Shown piece after piece: positions 22,509-34,050 of a DNA stretch of 64,000 nt (position 1 is the first letter of the stretch; every line of letters starts with the position of its first letter). The position numbers and the translations under genes are program-made. This stretch comes from Saturnia japonica. Lineage: Eukaryota > Arthropoda > Insecta > Lepidoptera > Saturniidae. The DNA lies in assembly GCA_033032175.1 (NCBI GenBank), contig CM065325.1:4120930-4184929 (forward strand). The letters are read 5' to 3'. Below the pieces are notes generated by a model. That model worked only from the letters and a program-made list of their open reading frames with translations. It did not search any database and was not told where the DNA came from.

Positions 22509-22624
22509 TAAATCTTATTATAAACTCAACGAAACTATTTTTTTTTAATAGTAGCTCAGTTACTGCACTTTTCCTGTTGATAAGTATAATACTATAACCC
22601 AAAAACAAACACAAACACAGAGAG

Positions 22625-22910
22625 AACGTCAATCCTAAGGAGGTCGTCGCTGTCATGCCAGCCTGCAAGATTCTCGGCAGCTGGATATACACTGGCTGAT
22701 CCTGAAACGGGTCAAAAAGAGTCACAGTGACTGGTTTATTATTATGTGCATGGTGGTCGCGACCCAGTCGGGTTCTCATACCTATCTGGACTACTACCTA
22801 CTGGACATACGCCAATTGTTCCCGAACATGACTTGCTTAAGCGTGTCAGTATAGCGGGTGACACCTCATGTATGGTAGTCGCGACCTAGTCGGACAAAAT
22901 TATCGTGTCC
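22625..22910. repeat. Interspersed repeat, family C (copy 3)
   Basis: The best preserved copy: 'CAGCTGGATATACACTGGCT', 'GGTGGTCGCGACCCAGTCGG', 'CTACTGGACATACGCC', and a second 'GGTAGTCGCGACCTAGTCGG'. Confidence 0.7.
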
Positions 22911-23121
22911 TTTGGGTGGTAACCCAGCAACAAATTTTGAAGCTTTTTTTCCCGTAGGGAAATTTTGCATAGTATACCATCACAAGCTTTCTCGCACCTG
23001 TGGCCGGGGAGTGAGAACTGCTTACGCATGGCATCCGCTTCACCCAGACGGTGTGGCCCTATCCCGGGGCCCCGATCCGGTCGCAGACATTCGGAAACTC
23101 CAATGAACAAATCCTATAACG

Positions 23122-23138
23122 TAACCTAACCTAACCTA
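23122..23138 (-). repeat. Short telomere-type (TTAGG) array
   Basis: Three consecutive TTAGG units on minus. TTAGG is the insect telomere repeat, but short interstitial runs are common and no telomere is implied. Confidence 0.7.
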
Positions 23139-23139
23139 G

Positions 23140-23850
23140 CTAAATTTCTGGAGTGGTTAAACCTCTATCAAATCTCAAGATAGGTATTTAAATATGGTAA
23201 TGACATGCATAAGTAAATATATGTATGTTTAGGGATTTATTCGTAATTCATTAATTTAAATCTTTGTATTTATGGTCTACCTTCATAGAAATGATCATGT
23301 AAACAATGTATGCATTCACACAAGACAATATTATGTCTGGGCCATCAATAGTTAACGACGCAGTTATTATGATCAATAAAGCTATTTCAAGTGCCTTCAG
23401 AGTGTAAGACCTTTACGATCTCATAGTAACGGTCGGTTAGCGTAACAACAGGTTATTTTTGTAACATAGTTCATCATTGCATAGTTTGAAATGAATCATC
23501 TAGGTATGACCGTGAATAATAATCCCTTATTTTTCTTCGTAACCTGCAAGTGTGTAGCCATTATTTTACGAGGGTTTTTTGTCAGAACACTAAGTTTGCT
23601 GTGTAAGTTCTAAGTTTAGGATACGGTAGGACTGACATGTTCTCCTTGGACCCAAGTCCGTTAATTAAATAAAGAAAAAAACTTCTCTCGTTAAAACTTA
23701 AACTCCTTAAACAATTTTTTTCCGAAGTGAAACTTCTTTGGGTAATGAAAGAAAAATTTGTGTAACGTGACGGTACTTTACGGATCAAACGTAATGTTCT
23801 AAAATGTGTATGTTCAGATTGAAAGAATTTTCATTTCAACCGCGTGTAAA
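23140..23850. other. No gene seen
   Basis: AT-rich intervening DNA; would be intron if exon 4 is real. Confidence 0.4.
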
Positions 23851-23851
23851 G

Positions 23852-24059
23852 GTTACAAGCATTTGATGAAGTGCAAACTTCTCCAGCACCGTTGTTATTT
23901 GAAAAAGCGACATTAAAAATAGATAATCACATACCTACATCTATAGGATTTAGCGTGCGAGAGAATGAGATACAGTACACGGTTAATGTAAACCCTGATT
24001 TTCACGACTGTGATTGTCTGCGTGCGGCGCGCGACGGGCACGTACGAGGGCGGCACTGA
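23852..24059 (+). CDS. Possible last exon of candidate gene
   Basis: The frame reads AFDEVQTSPAPLLFEK and continues to TGA at 24057-24059 (last residues CLRAARDGHVRGRH). Two acceptors, TAAAG| (exon from 23852) and ACAAG| (from 23860), are each in phase with one of the two exon 3 donors. A donor at AAT|GTAAAC could end it earlier. The intervening 5 kb contains a Helitron, a LINE tail and two other repeats, so intermediate exons may exist or this exon may belong elsewhere. The broken mariner begins just downstream. Confidence 0.3.
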
Positions 24060-24107
24060 AAATTTCAGGAATCAAGGAAGTGACAACATTACTATTTAAA
24101 AATATAT

Positions 24108-25050
24108 TTATTGCTTTTCGAAGTATTCTCCGCGAAATTTGACACATTTTTCCATACGATGGAACTAATCATTGAAGCAACCATTCCATTCGGAAGTTGG
24201 GGTCTCCAAAATGGCCGTTTTGTAGGCGTCCACAGCTTCTTCAGGTGATGAAAATCTCTGTCCACGCAATTTATTCTTTATTTTAGGGAAAGTATAGAAA
24301 TCATTAGGGCTTAGGTCGGGGCTGTACGGCGGATGGTTTAATAATTCTATGTTTTCTTGCTCTAAAAACTCTTTTGTTCTGTGCGCGGTGTGAGAACTCG
24401 CTTTGTCGTGATGGAGGATGATGCGGCGGTTGCCGTTCTCTTTACGGAATTCAAAAACGACCTGTGGCAAACAAAGGCTAGCATACCATTCTGCATTAAC
24501 CGTTCTTTGTCCCTCAAAAGGAATAGTCGTAACATGGCCGGTTTTGGAGACAAACGTGGCCACCATTTTTTTTGCAACACTCCGTGAACGAATAATTTTT
24601 GTTGGCTTTAACTCATTTTCGAACACCCAAACTCGTGACTGGTTTTTTGTTTCGGGTTCATACGCGTATATCCAGGATTCGTCACCTGATACGATGTTGC
24701 ATACAGCATTTGAGGATCCCGCGTGGAATCTTTCGAGAGTTCTGACGCACCAAGTAACGTGAGCCGTATTTTGCTCTTCACAGAGCGAATGCGGTATCCA
24801 TCGGAAAAAACAACTTTTTTACACCTAATTGTTCATGCAAGATTATTTGTATTTGACTCATGCCAATGTCGAAAGTTGCCTGAATTTCGCGGTATGTCAC
24901 ATGTCGATCTTCCTCAATCAGCTTACGCACAGCATCAACGTTTTCTTGGGTGACTGCAGTTTTTGGACGACCTTGACGAGGATCATCACTGAGCTTGACA
25001 CGTCCACGTTGAAATTCAGCAAACCAGCGATAAATTGTGGTTTTGTATGG
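24108..25050 (-). pseudogene. mariner transposase pseudogene (irritans-like)
   Basis: Minus-strand remains of a cut-and-paste DNA transposase, about 314 codons where about 345 is usual. In order: second half of the N-terminal helix-turn-helix region ('FAEFQRGRVKLSDDP', 'QGRPKTAV'), linker 'RWIPHSL' (family motif WVPHEL), first catalytic D in 'SGDESWIY', second in 'HHDKASSHTA', third in 'PPYSPDLSPNDF', giving the D,D34D spacing. C-terminus ends 'GEYFEKQ' at 24108. Breaks: one-base frameshift in the A-run 24805-24810 (linker), and TAG replacing the expected Trp near the end (24165 region). The N-terminal third of the DNA-binding domain is absent beyond about 25050. No clear terminal inverted repeats. 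Lies just downstream of the possible exon 4. Confidence 0.93.
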
Positions 25051-25111
25051 TTTTGACTTCCGGTATTATTCTTTCCGATTGAAAATGTCGGTTCCTTAAA
25101 TATTGGTTTAC

Positions 25112-25380
25112 TATAAAAGGACGGGCAGTTTGTACTGAGCGACTAGGCAGGCTGGATGTGCAAGATTAATAGAGTTAATGAAGTAAACTATAGTGAATAC
25201 AAGTGGACACCGTGATTAGTTAATTAAAGTGAAATTATAGTGAAGTATATTTGGTTTATTTTATCGAATTTGTTTTACAGTTGTGATAGTGTGTCAGTGG
25301 GATGGCAATATATACATCGTTTGCGTTGCCTATCACAATCTACCATGGATTCAGTGTTGCTAATCGAAAGTACCATTAGT
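25112..25380 (+). promoter_or_regulatory. TATA-containing promoter-like region, possibly an LTR R-U5
   Basis: TATAAAAG at 25112-25119 is followed by a GC-richer start-site-like stretch ('ACGGGCAGTTTGTACTGAGC') and a purine-rich AT region ending 'TTGTTTTACAG' at about 25280, which could be an intron acceptor or an LTR end. A Kozak-like ACCATGG (about 25343) opens only 12 codons. No second LTR is visible, so element or host promoter cannot be told apart. Confidence 0.3.
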
Positions 25381-25419
25381 TAACAATACTTGTTAGTGCT
25401 ATTTTTTCTGTTAAATCTT

Positions 25420-26928
25420 CAATAAATCTATAAGATTACGTAAAAGACTATATTTTTGCAAAGAAAACTTCTTTAGCCGCGTTGAGAGATTTTTGGTAGG
25501 CGAAAAACTTATTGCTTCACGTGACCTTTGCGTCACCGATGACCTCGACATGCTCGTGAAGTATTGCGCTTGCGTCAGACTAGCGGCGCATAGTATAGCG
25601 GTCTGTGTACATTGTATACGCATATATACATTAATATATTGTATATACTCGACAATATCAAATGCATGTTTAACTTTTTGATGGGTAAAATCTTGTGTTT
25701 TCGCGTCATCGACATGCTCCGCAACAATTCAGACTATAATCAATAAAAAAATTCAAAACTGAGTTTTCACTTCTGTCGGCAGTCGACTGCCTTTGTTTTT
25801 TTTTAAATTCAATAATCAAAAATTCATAATGTCGGTTTTTGGTAAATATTCTGAAAACTGGTTGCCGATTGTTGGTGCAAAGCCATTAAAAAATATAAAT
25901 GCCTATCACTGTCATCTGTCAGCCGTCATAAAGATGCAAATATTTTGAAAGCTTAAATGCCGTCTGCCCAATGCTAAAATTCGCAAGCGTAGCGATACAG
26001 ACGGCCACATTACGATTTATTTTATATAATTTTTACGAAACGTGTAAGCAGTCGTGCTAGAATAGCTATTGTTGTTCAATGGCAACTCAATAGTCAAAAC
26101 ACCATAGAAGTACGATTAATAAAGCTGTCAAATGTTTAAGAGATACTACTATCGAGATACCACTGAGACGCTATTGTAGAGCAAAATACCAAATGAGTCA
26201 GTGGTTTTCCGATAGAATGATAAACAAATAGGAGAATACCAAATGGCGACCAAATGTCTATTGAGATACTATCGACACACTATTGTAACACTATTTTGTT
26301 AGCAGACTTGGGCCCCAGGCGTGTGAGCACTATTATATATACAGCACGTTGGTTCGAGTCCTGATTTATAATAACATAACGTTAATTATTGCAATAAAAA
26401 AGTTAAAACAGAACTTTAATTCAACGTTTTACAGACAAAACCGCCAAAGACATTGTTTTGACGTTCAACCCGGATCCGCGTTTATTGCAGAGTACCATTA
26501 CATTGTTTATTATTATTTAGTCTAGCTTTAAGAGGATATCCAATCAATTATGACAGTGCAATAAGTGATAGTTTGCAATTGTTTACGAATGGATGCCAAT
26601 GATTCGGTGAAACATTGATCGTGATATAAATTATATACTATGGAATACTCAGTTTGAGTAATTCAAAAATTTTTGGGTATTATTTAACGTGTTGTTCATG
26701 TTTTCTTGTAGTAAATAAGTCTATAAATAATCTAGAATAAATCTTTTATGAGGTCAAACAAATGTAATTATGTACAAGAACGGTACGTGTTTTGTCAAGT
26801 ACACTGTTTTAATAGGTACCTATATAATTTTGTGATTACTTCTATATAAATTATGATAGTTTCACTTGATTTAATTTTGTATCACAGCAAAGGTTACTTT
26901 TTTAGAGAAATTAAAATAATTTCACTTG
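25420..26928. other. No gene; contains inverted-repeat partner 25750-25802
   Basis: 25750-25802 is the reverse complement of 22057-22110. Two related 'GACATGCTC' segments at about 25545 and 25712. Otherwise no feature. Confidence 0.4.
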
Positions 26929-27235
26929 TTTTTTTTTTTTTTGTAGCACTGCAAATATACTATGCCTGATGATAAGCCGGTGAAAATCAAGATATCAGCA
27001 ATCCATCGCCGGACATCGTTGTTATGCCAGCCTTCAAGCCCCTTGGTAACTGAATATACACTGGCTGATCCCGCAAAGGACAATGCAAATGAAAGATACT
27101 GTGAAGGGTTTATTAACATGGTGGTGGTGACCCAGTCAGGTACAGAACCCGACCACCCAATTTGATTACTGGATATTCACCTGATGACCCCGGAAAGCGA
27201 CACGCCTGTCTGGTGTATGATGGTTGCGGTTTTTG
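26929..27235. repeat. Interspersed repeat, family C (copy 4)
   Basis: Starts at a T-run (26929-26943), then 'GCCTGATGATAAGCCGGTG', 'CAGCAATCCATCGCCGG', 'ACTGAATATACACTGGCTG', 'GTGGTGACCCAGTCAGG' and 'CTGGATATTCACCTGATG'. The T-run suggests a minus-oriented A-tailed retroposon. A further fragment is at 27410-27500. Confidence 0.65.
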
Positions 27236-27519
27236 TACACATTTGTACTTATTATTAATTAAATATATTATAATTTTAGACGTTTTTATGAATGTAAACC
27301 GAACAAGAAACTGAATCATCTATTCTTAAATTTCGCCATACGCTTTGCTTAGTATTATTCATTTTGCGGAATAATTATCGTAAATATAATACTACTAAAT
27401 GGTACCCGCGACTTTGTCTGCGTATTGGCTATACACAGACTGATCTCGGAACACGACAAATAAAAAGAAAATCATAGATAGGTTTATCAATATGATACAA
27501 ATTCATGAAAATTGGTTTG

Positions 27520-27714
27520 ATGGGTTATTCATATAAATTTTCGTCCTCTACTTTATCCTATAAAGCTTTATTTTCGCGACAAAAAGTAGCCTATGTCCTT
27601 TCCCAAGGTCCAATCTATCTGTATACAAACCAAAATTCAACAAAATTGGTTTCGCGGTTTAGTTGTGAAAACCTAACAGACAGAATTACTTTCGCATTTA
27701 TAATATTAATAGTG
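27520..27714 (-). mobile_element. Helitron 5' head (GCGAAAGTAA type)
   Basis: Reverse complement of the right end reads 'TATTAATATTATAAATGCG' then 'AAAGTAATTCTGTCTGTTAG'. Shares 'GTAGCCTATGTCCTTTCCC' with 39230-39408. The plus ORF 27505-27783 is this repeat. Confidence 0.6.
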
Positions 27715-27779
27715 TTATTACTACGGATGTTTTATTTTAATGTTTTTTCAACAATAGTTCTCTGTCTGTGTAAGCGAGT

Positions 27780-27926
27780 GTAAATACAGCGAGTGCCGTC
27801 CGCGACATGAGTTAGTGCGCGACAGATGTTACTTTCGGAACGCATTCCACATGCTAGGAGCACCGGAATAGACATTTCGTTAAACGACACATTTAAGATT
27901 TTTCCGCGACGCTGTTTTATAAAGCG
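27780..27926 (+). promoter_or_regulatory. CpG-richer patch ending in a strong splice donor
   Basis: 'GCCGTCCGCGACATGAGTTA' and 'GGAACGCATTCCACATGC' stand out from AT-rich flanks, and the patch stops at AAGCG|GTAAGT (27926). This looks like a non-coding first exon of a long-intron gene on plus. No downstream exon could be matched. Confidence 0.3.
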
Positions 27927-27929
27927 GTA

Positions 27930-29930
27930 AGTTAAAATTTCACGTTTGATCTGAAGCGATCTTAAGAGGATATGCGAGCGAGGTTTTTAGTCCATACAAA
28001 GATTCATATTCCTCTGTATTTTATCTCTGAATAATGGCACCAGAGAAGGTATTTTTATACCTTATTATCTATCTTATGTACTAGGTACTACCATGCTTGT
28101 ACGTGTTGATTTTTCCAAAAATTAAATATTATTATTACAACTAGGAGCCTTCTAAAATTATTAAAATTGCTTAATTATACCGCCGTTTTTAAACATCTAT
28201 ATAGTAAAGAAACACGAACGCCATATGAGCATAGCCACAGTCCTTCTTTATTATACTTGATAAAATATTAAAATTGGTTCAATTTTCAGTCCAGTGGGAA
28301 TTTATATTTATATATACAGGGTAACATTTAAATTAGTCAGTGAGATGAACTTTGAAACTATAAGAGATAGAGAAATATTGTCTAAAGAACCATGATCGAT
28401 ATTAAAGATAAGAAAAATTGCATTGATAGATTTAAAAAAAAATTATACGCGAGTCAGTAATTGAAACAAATCATTTTTAGAACAATAAGTATGTATATTA
28501 TTACGAATTGTATATTATTGTCATAGTGTATTATTGTCAATATATAGAATGATATATTTTTTATGGTAGTTGGGCAAATTGACGATACTGTCCCTGATGG
28601 TAAGCATCCATCAGCAGTTATCGCTGCCACGTCGGCTTACGTAAATATCTCTTCACGTTCTTCTTCTTCTTCCTCTTCTTAACTTGGCAACCGGTCCTCT
28701 TTAATGAAGACCATTACTGCCATTGTCGAGTGAATTATATTGTCAAGTGTTATGACGACTCAGTAACCTAACAAGATGGTGGCTCCCTTGTTAGAACTTT
28801 CTAGGGAATTTTTGTGGGATCTCGGAATGAATGCTTTCAGCTTATATTTATAATCCATCTTACTTATGCACAAAACCAAACTATATCACGCAAAACGCCA
28901 CCAATATTACATAATATAGGGTCAAAAACCTAAGTAAATGAATTAAAAATAACAACCACAACATGTCACTTCAAGATCCCGCCAAAAACTCAATCTCTTC
29001 ACGTTACGCCTAAGAAGTAGAGAACACGCTAGCCGGGAGATTTTACATAATATGATCAGTCCGAGCTGTAGTTGTCTCTCTCGCACTCTATTTCGGCAAT
29101 CGAGCATAGCGCGACAGCAATAGATTTTTGTTAAAAGGTATTTTTCAAATGTTTTACGGACCACGTTTCCTCTTAAAATAACTTCGCATATATTTACGTA
29201 CATTTTTGTAACGTTGGGAGCCAAAAGGTTAATATTATATTATCGCACAATGACATACAGGCCACATCATAATAAAGAGGTTGGAAATATTTTGTTTAAT
29301 AGATTTTATGTAACCACAGATGCACTTTTGGCAAATACATAGTAGAAAAAAATTAAAATAAGATGTATTCTCATTTTTATTAATAGATATTTATATTTAC
29401 ATAATTTATTTTTGAATGCCCTCGAAATTCTTCCTTGCTTTTACAAAATTATGTTATTTACTATATCAATATAATACGTAGTCGAGTGCAGTACGTTATC
29501 TTTACAAATGACAATAATATTTTATCTACGCCTTGGCACATGTTCCAGATTTTGACGGAAGGCGCGGAACGTAAAGACTAAATTGTCGTGTTAAATTAGA
29601 ACGAGCGGTTTCGTCACAACATATATTTTATTTCTAATATATCCTTACCTCTTTCAATCACTTCCTGCTATTAGCAAGTTATTTAAAACCGTACTCTTGT
29701 TTTATATTATAGAGTATAATTGATGTCATTAGAAGTTTTGTTTAAATACTATATTGCCAATATTTAATTAAATATTGTATTCTCAATTTGTTCTTGTCCT
29801 GAAACTTATTTAGATTAAAATAATTATTTATAATTTTTAAACTTTTAATCTTAAAATACCAACATTTTATTTAGATATCGCAATAGACATTCCAGTGTAT
29901 TTACAAGTTACGGCTGCTATAACTATAAAG
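27930..29930. other. No gene; one repeat fragment at 28565-28620
   Basis: 28565-28620 ('TTGACGATACTGTCCCTGAT') resembles the head of family C. A pyrimidine microsatellite (TTC)n lies at 28660-28680. Open frames are short and unsupported. Confidence 0.4.
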
Positions 29931-29939
29931 AAATTTGGA

Positions 29940-30231
29940 AACCAAACACCCATAACAGAAAAAAAAATTTATTAACTTTTTGGCTGGGTCTTAAACCTGA
30001 TTAAACTTCATTTAATAAGCTATAAGAATTGTCAATAATAGTTATAGAAATCGTAAATAAAAACTATGTTAATTTTTACAAGATTTTGATAAAATTTTTA
30101 CAATAGAAATATATAACATTCCTTAGTAATTGATAGGCTATGAGAATTGTAAATAATGTTAGCAAGAATTAAAATTAGAAGAAAATAATTACTACTTACT
30201 AAATGCATATGGAGCCGCGGAGCACCGCTAG
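29940..30231 (+). mobile_element. Helitron-like element, 3' end
   Basis: Ends 'GAGCCGCGGAGCACCGCTAG' at 30231 followed by T. The body ('AAGCTATAAGAATTGTCAAT') is diverged but matches 14182-14600 in reverse. Confidence 0.5.
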
Positions 30232-30633
30232 TTTTCTAATCAGGTATCATGTATCAGGTTTACACAGGCTAAACATCCGTAGATGTTTAGTTTCCTAACA
30301 AATCCGTTCTTTCAAAATGTCTTATATATAAAAAAAAAAACGTTTTTAGAATCTTATAAGCCATCATAAATAATTCTTGAGCGTAGATCTGGCAAGGCCC
30401 TGCACTCTAACAAACTCTACAGAACCCTTTATCCAATAACATACGATACGGATCACTGGACTTGTTTCTTGCGTCGAAGTAAAATCCACGGGAGAAAGCA
30501 TCACAGTATTTTATATTGGATTTACGATTGATAGTATTATAGGCTTTATATTTTTAATACTTACTTTGTTCGCAGTACTTGATATATTTATTTATAAGAA
30601 TAATTATCAAGCAGGTAAATTATCAATTATCAA

Positions 30634-30844
30634 GGAGTCGAAACCCTAGGTCCATGGGGACCAAGTGCACGCAGCCTCTTTAAAGAACTCGCAAGTTGAC
30701 TGGTCCACACAATCTCGAGACCAGAGGGCTGGCCAATACCTCGGTCAACGATTAAGCATTGCTAATCAACTAGGTAATGTGGCCAGCCTTCTTGGTACTT
30801 TTCCTTCTGGCGGTGATTTGGATGGCATCCAATACCTTCAGTAA
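30634..30844 (+). pseudogene. Non-LTR retrotransposon protein C-terminus (broken)
   Basis: Plus-strand frames spell a conserved tail found in insect LINE polyproteins: 'GVETLGPWGPSARSLFKELA', then after an in-frame TGA and a one-base frameshift near 30715, 'RAGQYLGQRLSIA' and 'LGNVASLLGTFPSGG', ending TAA at 30842-30844. Recognition is from memory of the family pattern; clade not assigned. The signal-peptide-like ORF at 30777 (MWPAFLVLFLL...) is an out-of-frame reading of this remnant. Confidence 0.6.
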
Positions 30845-32435
30845 TTTTACGTTATTTAGATGTACTAATAGGTTAGTATTAGTAAATGTTAATAAAGTTT
30901 CTTGTATATATCAGCAAGAAACTCCAAGAACTTCATGTAATGCAAATAAATCAAAAGCAGGTAAATAAAAAAATATTATTGTTAAGAATTACATCCATAT
31001 ATTTGCGATAAGAAAACAATCCATTACAATAAAAGCTGTAGTACCTACTATAGTTTTATCTTTTATTTCATGAATACATTTTGTATTCGATTCACTATTT
31101 ATCACACATGTTATAGAATGCATTTTATGTCTGGCATGCAGGATTCTAACTTACTACACCAACTACAAATCTAGTTAACCCTCATTTATAACCAAACCAG
31201 AATCTCAATAATTTTAGTAAGGCAGTATTCCATTTGACAAATTATCATAAATAATATTATTTTTCAAAGATGTTTATACTGGCAACCCATGCCGCCGTTA
31301 ATTCCTTACCAATCTTAATGATTCAAACATCATTTTAAATATCGAATTCCCCGCTATTGACCAAATAACATTTTAAAAATAAATGATTTCGCTCTTAAAA
31401 AATGGTTCATACAATTTCATGAACAATCTGTAAACTAACATTACAGCTGTTAGTTAAACTGGTTAAATTTTATAGTATTTTGTGAAATATACATAGTGTA
31501 TTTTATTTCGTAACCGCTTGTTGTATGCAACATATTAATTCATTGAATCAAATTGTTGTTAATGGTTTGTTATAGGCAATGTATAGAATGCATTATGCAC
31601 ACTTTGCCGGTTACTCTTAGGGATTTTATAGAGTGCCTGCATTTCATAATTATATTGCCTAGCAAAATCTCTTGTATTTATTTACTTACCGCAAGTATTT
31701 TATTAAAATTATCTGTAACAGGGTTTTGTTGTACTGTTTTTGACTTTTTAGTACATTCTAAATGTCTCTTATTAGAATTACATGATCGTAATGATCGTGA
31801 ATTTTCTTATTTCTACTAAAACTTAGTTCAATAAAATATCAGGAAAGCTTATTAATAACTAAAAATAATATACAAAATAATATAATTTATGCTATGAATT
31901 TTCATAACAAAATAAATAAATATGATTCAAATTGAAAATATTTTTCATTTGGATTACAAATATTCGTAAAATTACATAGACATAAAACTGATTTGTCGAT
32001 AATATTTCAAAGGCTATCAGCAAGTCCTAAACGTCAGTTACGGTGAATAAAATGTTGGTTAAAGCCAAACACGTTAAATTTCCGCTGAGTAAATGATCTG
32101 TCTGCTCGCCTTGTCGCTAACAATTGGTGTTTTGCCAAACATACCTACCTATACGACATTGTTATTGCTATTGCTTACGGCTATCTATTGTTTGTCAGAA
32201 GTAATATTATTTTGGTATACATTTGCTTTAAAATGTTATGCGGTATTGGTTTAGACAATCAAAAACTAAGATGAGGTGTAGCACTCAGTCCGATTAGCCG
32301 TAAAATCTGTATTATATTATTTTATTTTAAGTTTTTAAATACAATATCAGTCACAGTAAAAAATCTCTAGAGCCTAGCTCTGTTTTATATGTATAGCTGT
32401 GTTTTATTTATATGTTTTATATTAAGTCTAAAAAA
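30845..32435. other. No gene; Helitron-like family D fragment at 31262-31400
   Basis: 31262-31400 has 'CAAAGATGTTTATACTGGCA', 'GTTAATTCCTTACC' and 'CCCCGCTATTGACC'. An 88-codon ORF (31553-31819) shows no motif. Confidence 0.45.
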
Positions 32436-32439
32436 AACT

Positions 32440-33325
32440 GGTTTAGAGTGTATCGCTTTAATATTGATAGATGATAACTTCATGACTGCCTCTAGCCCAG
32501 TGGTCCTAAACCCGACCGCTATGCTCGAAGTACAAGGTACGATGCCCAGATCGAGCAAAGTGGTATAGGGGTTTTCTATGACATTATTTGCAGAAGCTTG
32601 TAGTTTGGCATTGTGCCTGATTAATGGCATAAGTTCGCCCCCTATTACATGAGACCTAAAACATACCCGGCAAACTGTGGATGTACAGAACTTCATATTT
32701 ACGAATAGTGCGTTTAGCTCGCGAAGCGCTATTCATCATTGATAGGGAGTGCCGGCCAACCGACCGCGATCGGTTTTTGCTGAGAGAGATTACTTAGATC
32801 TCGCGTAATTTTTAATTCGTGATATCTTCTACGGTATTCCTTTATATGGAAAACTATAAAGGTCAATTTTAATCTACATTAAATATCTACGTTAACTATT
32901 AAACTTATCTTGAAAGAGATTAATACTGAATTGGAGAAAATAGTTTCGCAAATAACGTAATATTTTTAATAATTATGTTGAAGATAAAAATGCTTACTGT
33001 GAGACAACCTTAGCAGATACATATATGCTATCGCGGATTTTTCTATAGCTTTTTAGAAGAAATACAATTCTTTAGAACATTATTTTATATATCTCATAAA
33101 GTTTAGCCAGTGTAGCCATGTAAGCGCCCAAAAATTATTTTTTGGCGACTTGATTATAAATAATTGAATTTTCTCTACTATGCAAAAACTTAATTGGAAT
33201 GTATTGTATATACAAACCTTCCGTAAAAACTCTCTAAATGGTTGTACAAAACCTCATTAAAATCCGTTGCGTTGTTTAACATACCTAAGCGTACATAGGG
33301 AACAGACTGCGGGAAGTGACTACAT
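32440..33325 (+). repeat. Composite repeat with embedded SINE (copy 1)
   Basis: Left arm 'TTTAGAGTGTATCGCTTTAA', SINE family 2 (about 32490-32694), right arm of about 600 bp ('AATACTGAATTGGAGAAAAT', 'AGCCATGTAAGCGC', 'GCGGGAAG'). The same three parts occur in the same order at 56345-57245, so they were copied as one unit. No coding capacity; the minus ORF 32385-32696 is spurious. Confidence 0.75.
32490..32694 (+). mobile_element. tRNA-derived SINE (family 2), decayed
   Basis: 'TAGCCCAGTGG' A-box-like site. The B-box has decayed, but 'CCCAGATCGAGCAAAGTGGT', 'GATTAATGGCATAAGTTCGC' and 'CCCCTATTACATGAGACC' match 40163-40413. Confidence 0.75.
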
Positions 33326-33774
33326 TTACTAAAATAGGTGAATCTAAATATTTTGTTTTCGTTAACTGAAGTGTAACTGGGCCTGAGTTGTACTCATCTC
33401 TTTACAGCTAATTTTACATAAATATAATTTGTAATCAACCATGTTTATTCCAGAGCGTATGAAACGGGTTCTATATTAAGTTAGTCAATTTAACAAATTA
33501 AGTTTTATATTAAACACACCTGTTAGTAGATCACGGAAGTTATGCATTTTTAACTGAATGAAGTAAAGTTACTTTTTCACATGAGTTTATTACCTATGAA
33601 TTTTATTTACCTAAATTTACCTGCAAACATCTTTAAGTAAGTTAAAGAAAATTACTAAACGTATTTTCATATAAACTGGAATTAAGTTACAAGTATGCTG
33701 AAATTAGTGTAATGAAAGCCAAATAATATTTTTCCCTACCATCTCACTACAATTATATAATTGCGAAAGAATAT

Positions 33775-34050
33775 TCTTTCTCAAGCGGTTTTTTTTTGTG
33801 GCAACGCTATATTTCATTAATTCTTTATAGAAATAAATGATCTAACATCATTTTCAAGCCCGTGTTCCTCGATATTGACGAAAAATAGACAAATAATAAG
33901 AAAAAAATTAAATTGATGAAAACTCTTTTTCATTGGAAATTCCTAAAAAATATATATTCGACTAAAATATAAAAGGCGCCATCTATTAACAATCTATTTG
34001 AGGACAACTGTTAATAAGATTAAGAAGATATGCGCACGGGTCAGCCAGTT
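33775..34050 (+). mobile_element. Helitron-like element, family D
   Basis: Ends 'GCGCACGGGTCAGCCAGT', a decayed form of the '...CAGCTAGT' terminus at 13527. Interior shares 'TCATTAATTCTTTA', 'CATCATTTTCAAGCCCGTG' and 'CCATCTATTAACAAT'. Confidence 0.55.

Noticed and set aside
23122..23138. Telomere or telomere-specific LINE target
   Set aside because: Only three TTAGG units; no TRAS/SART-like sequence recognised beside them.
30777..30968. 63-codon ORF with a signal-peptide-like start (MWPAFLVLFLL...)
   Set aside because: It is an out-of-frame reading of a LINE remnant whose true frame gives 'LGNVASLLGTFPSGG'; hydrophobicity is accidental.
32385..32696. 103-codon minus ORF
   Set aside because: Antisense of the SINE in the composite repeat.
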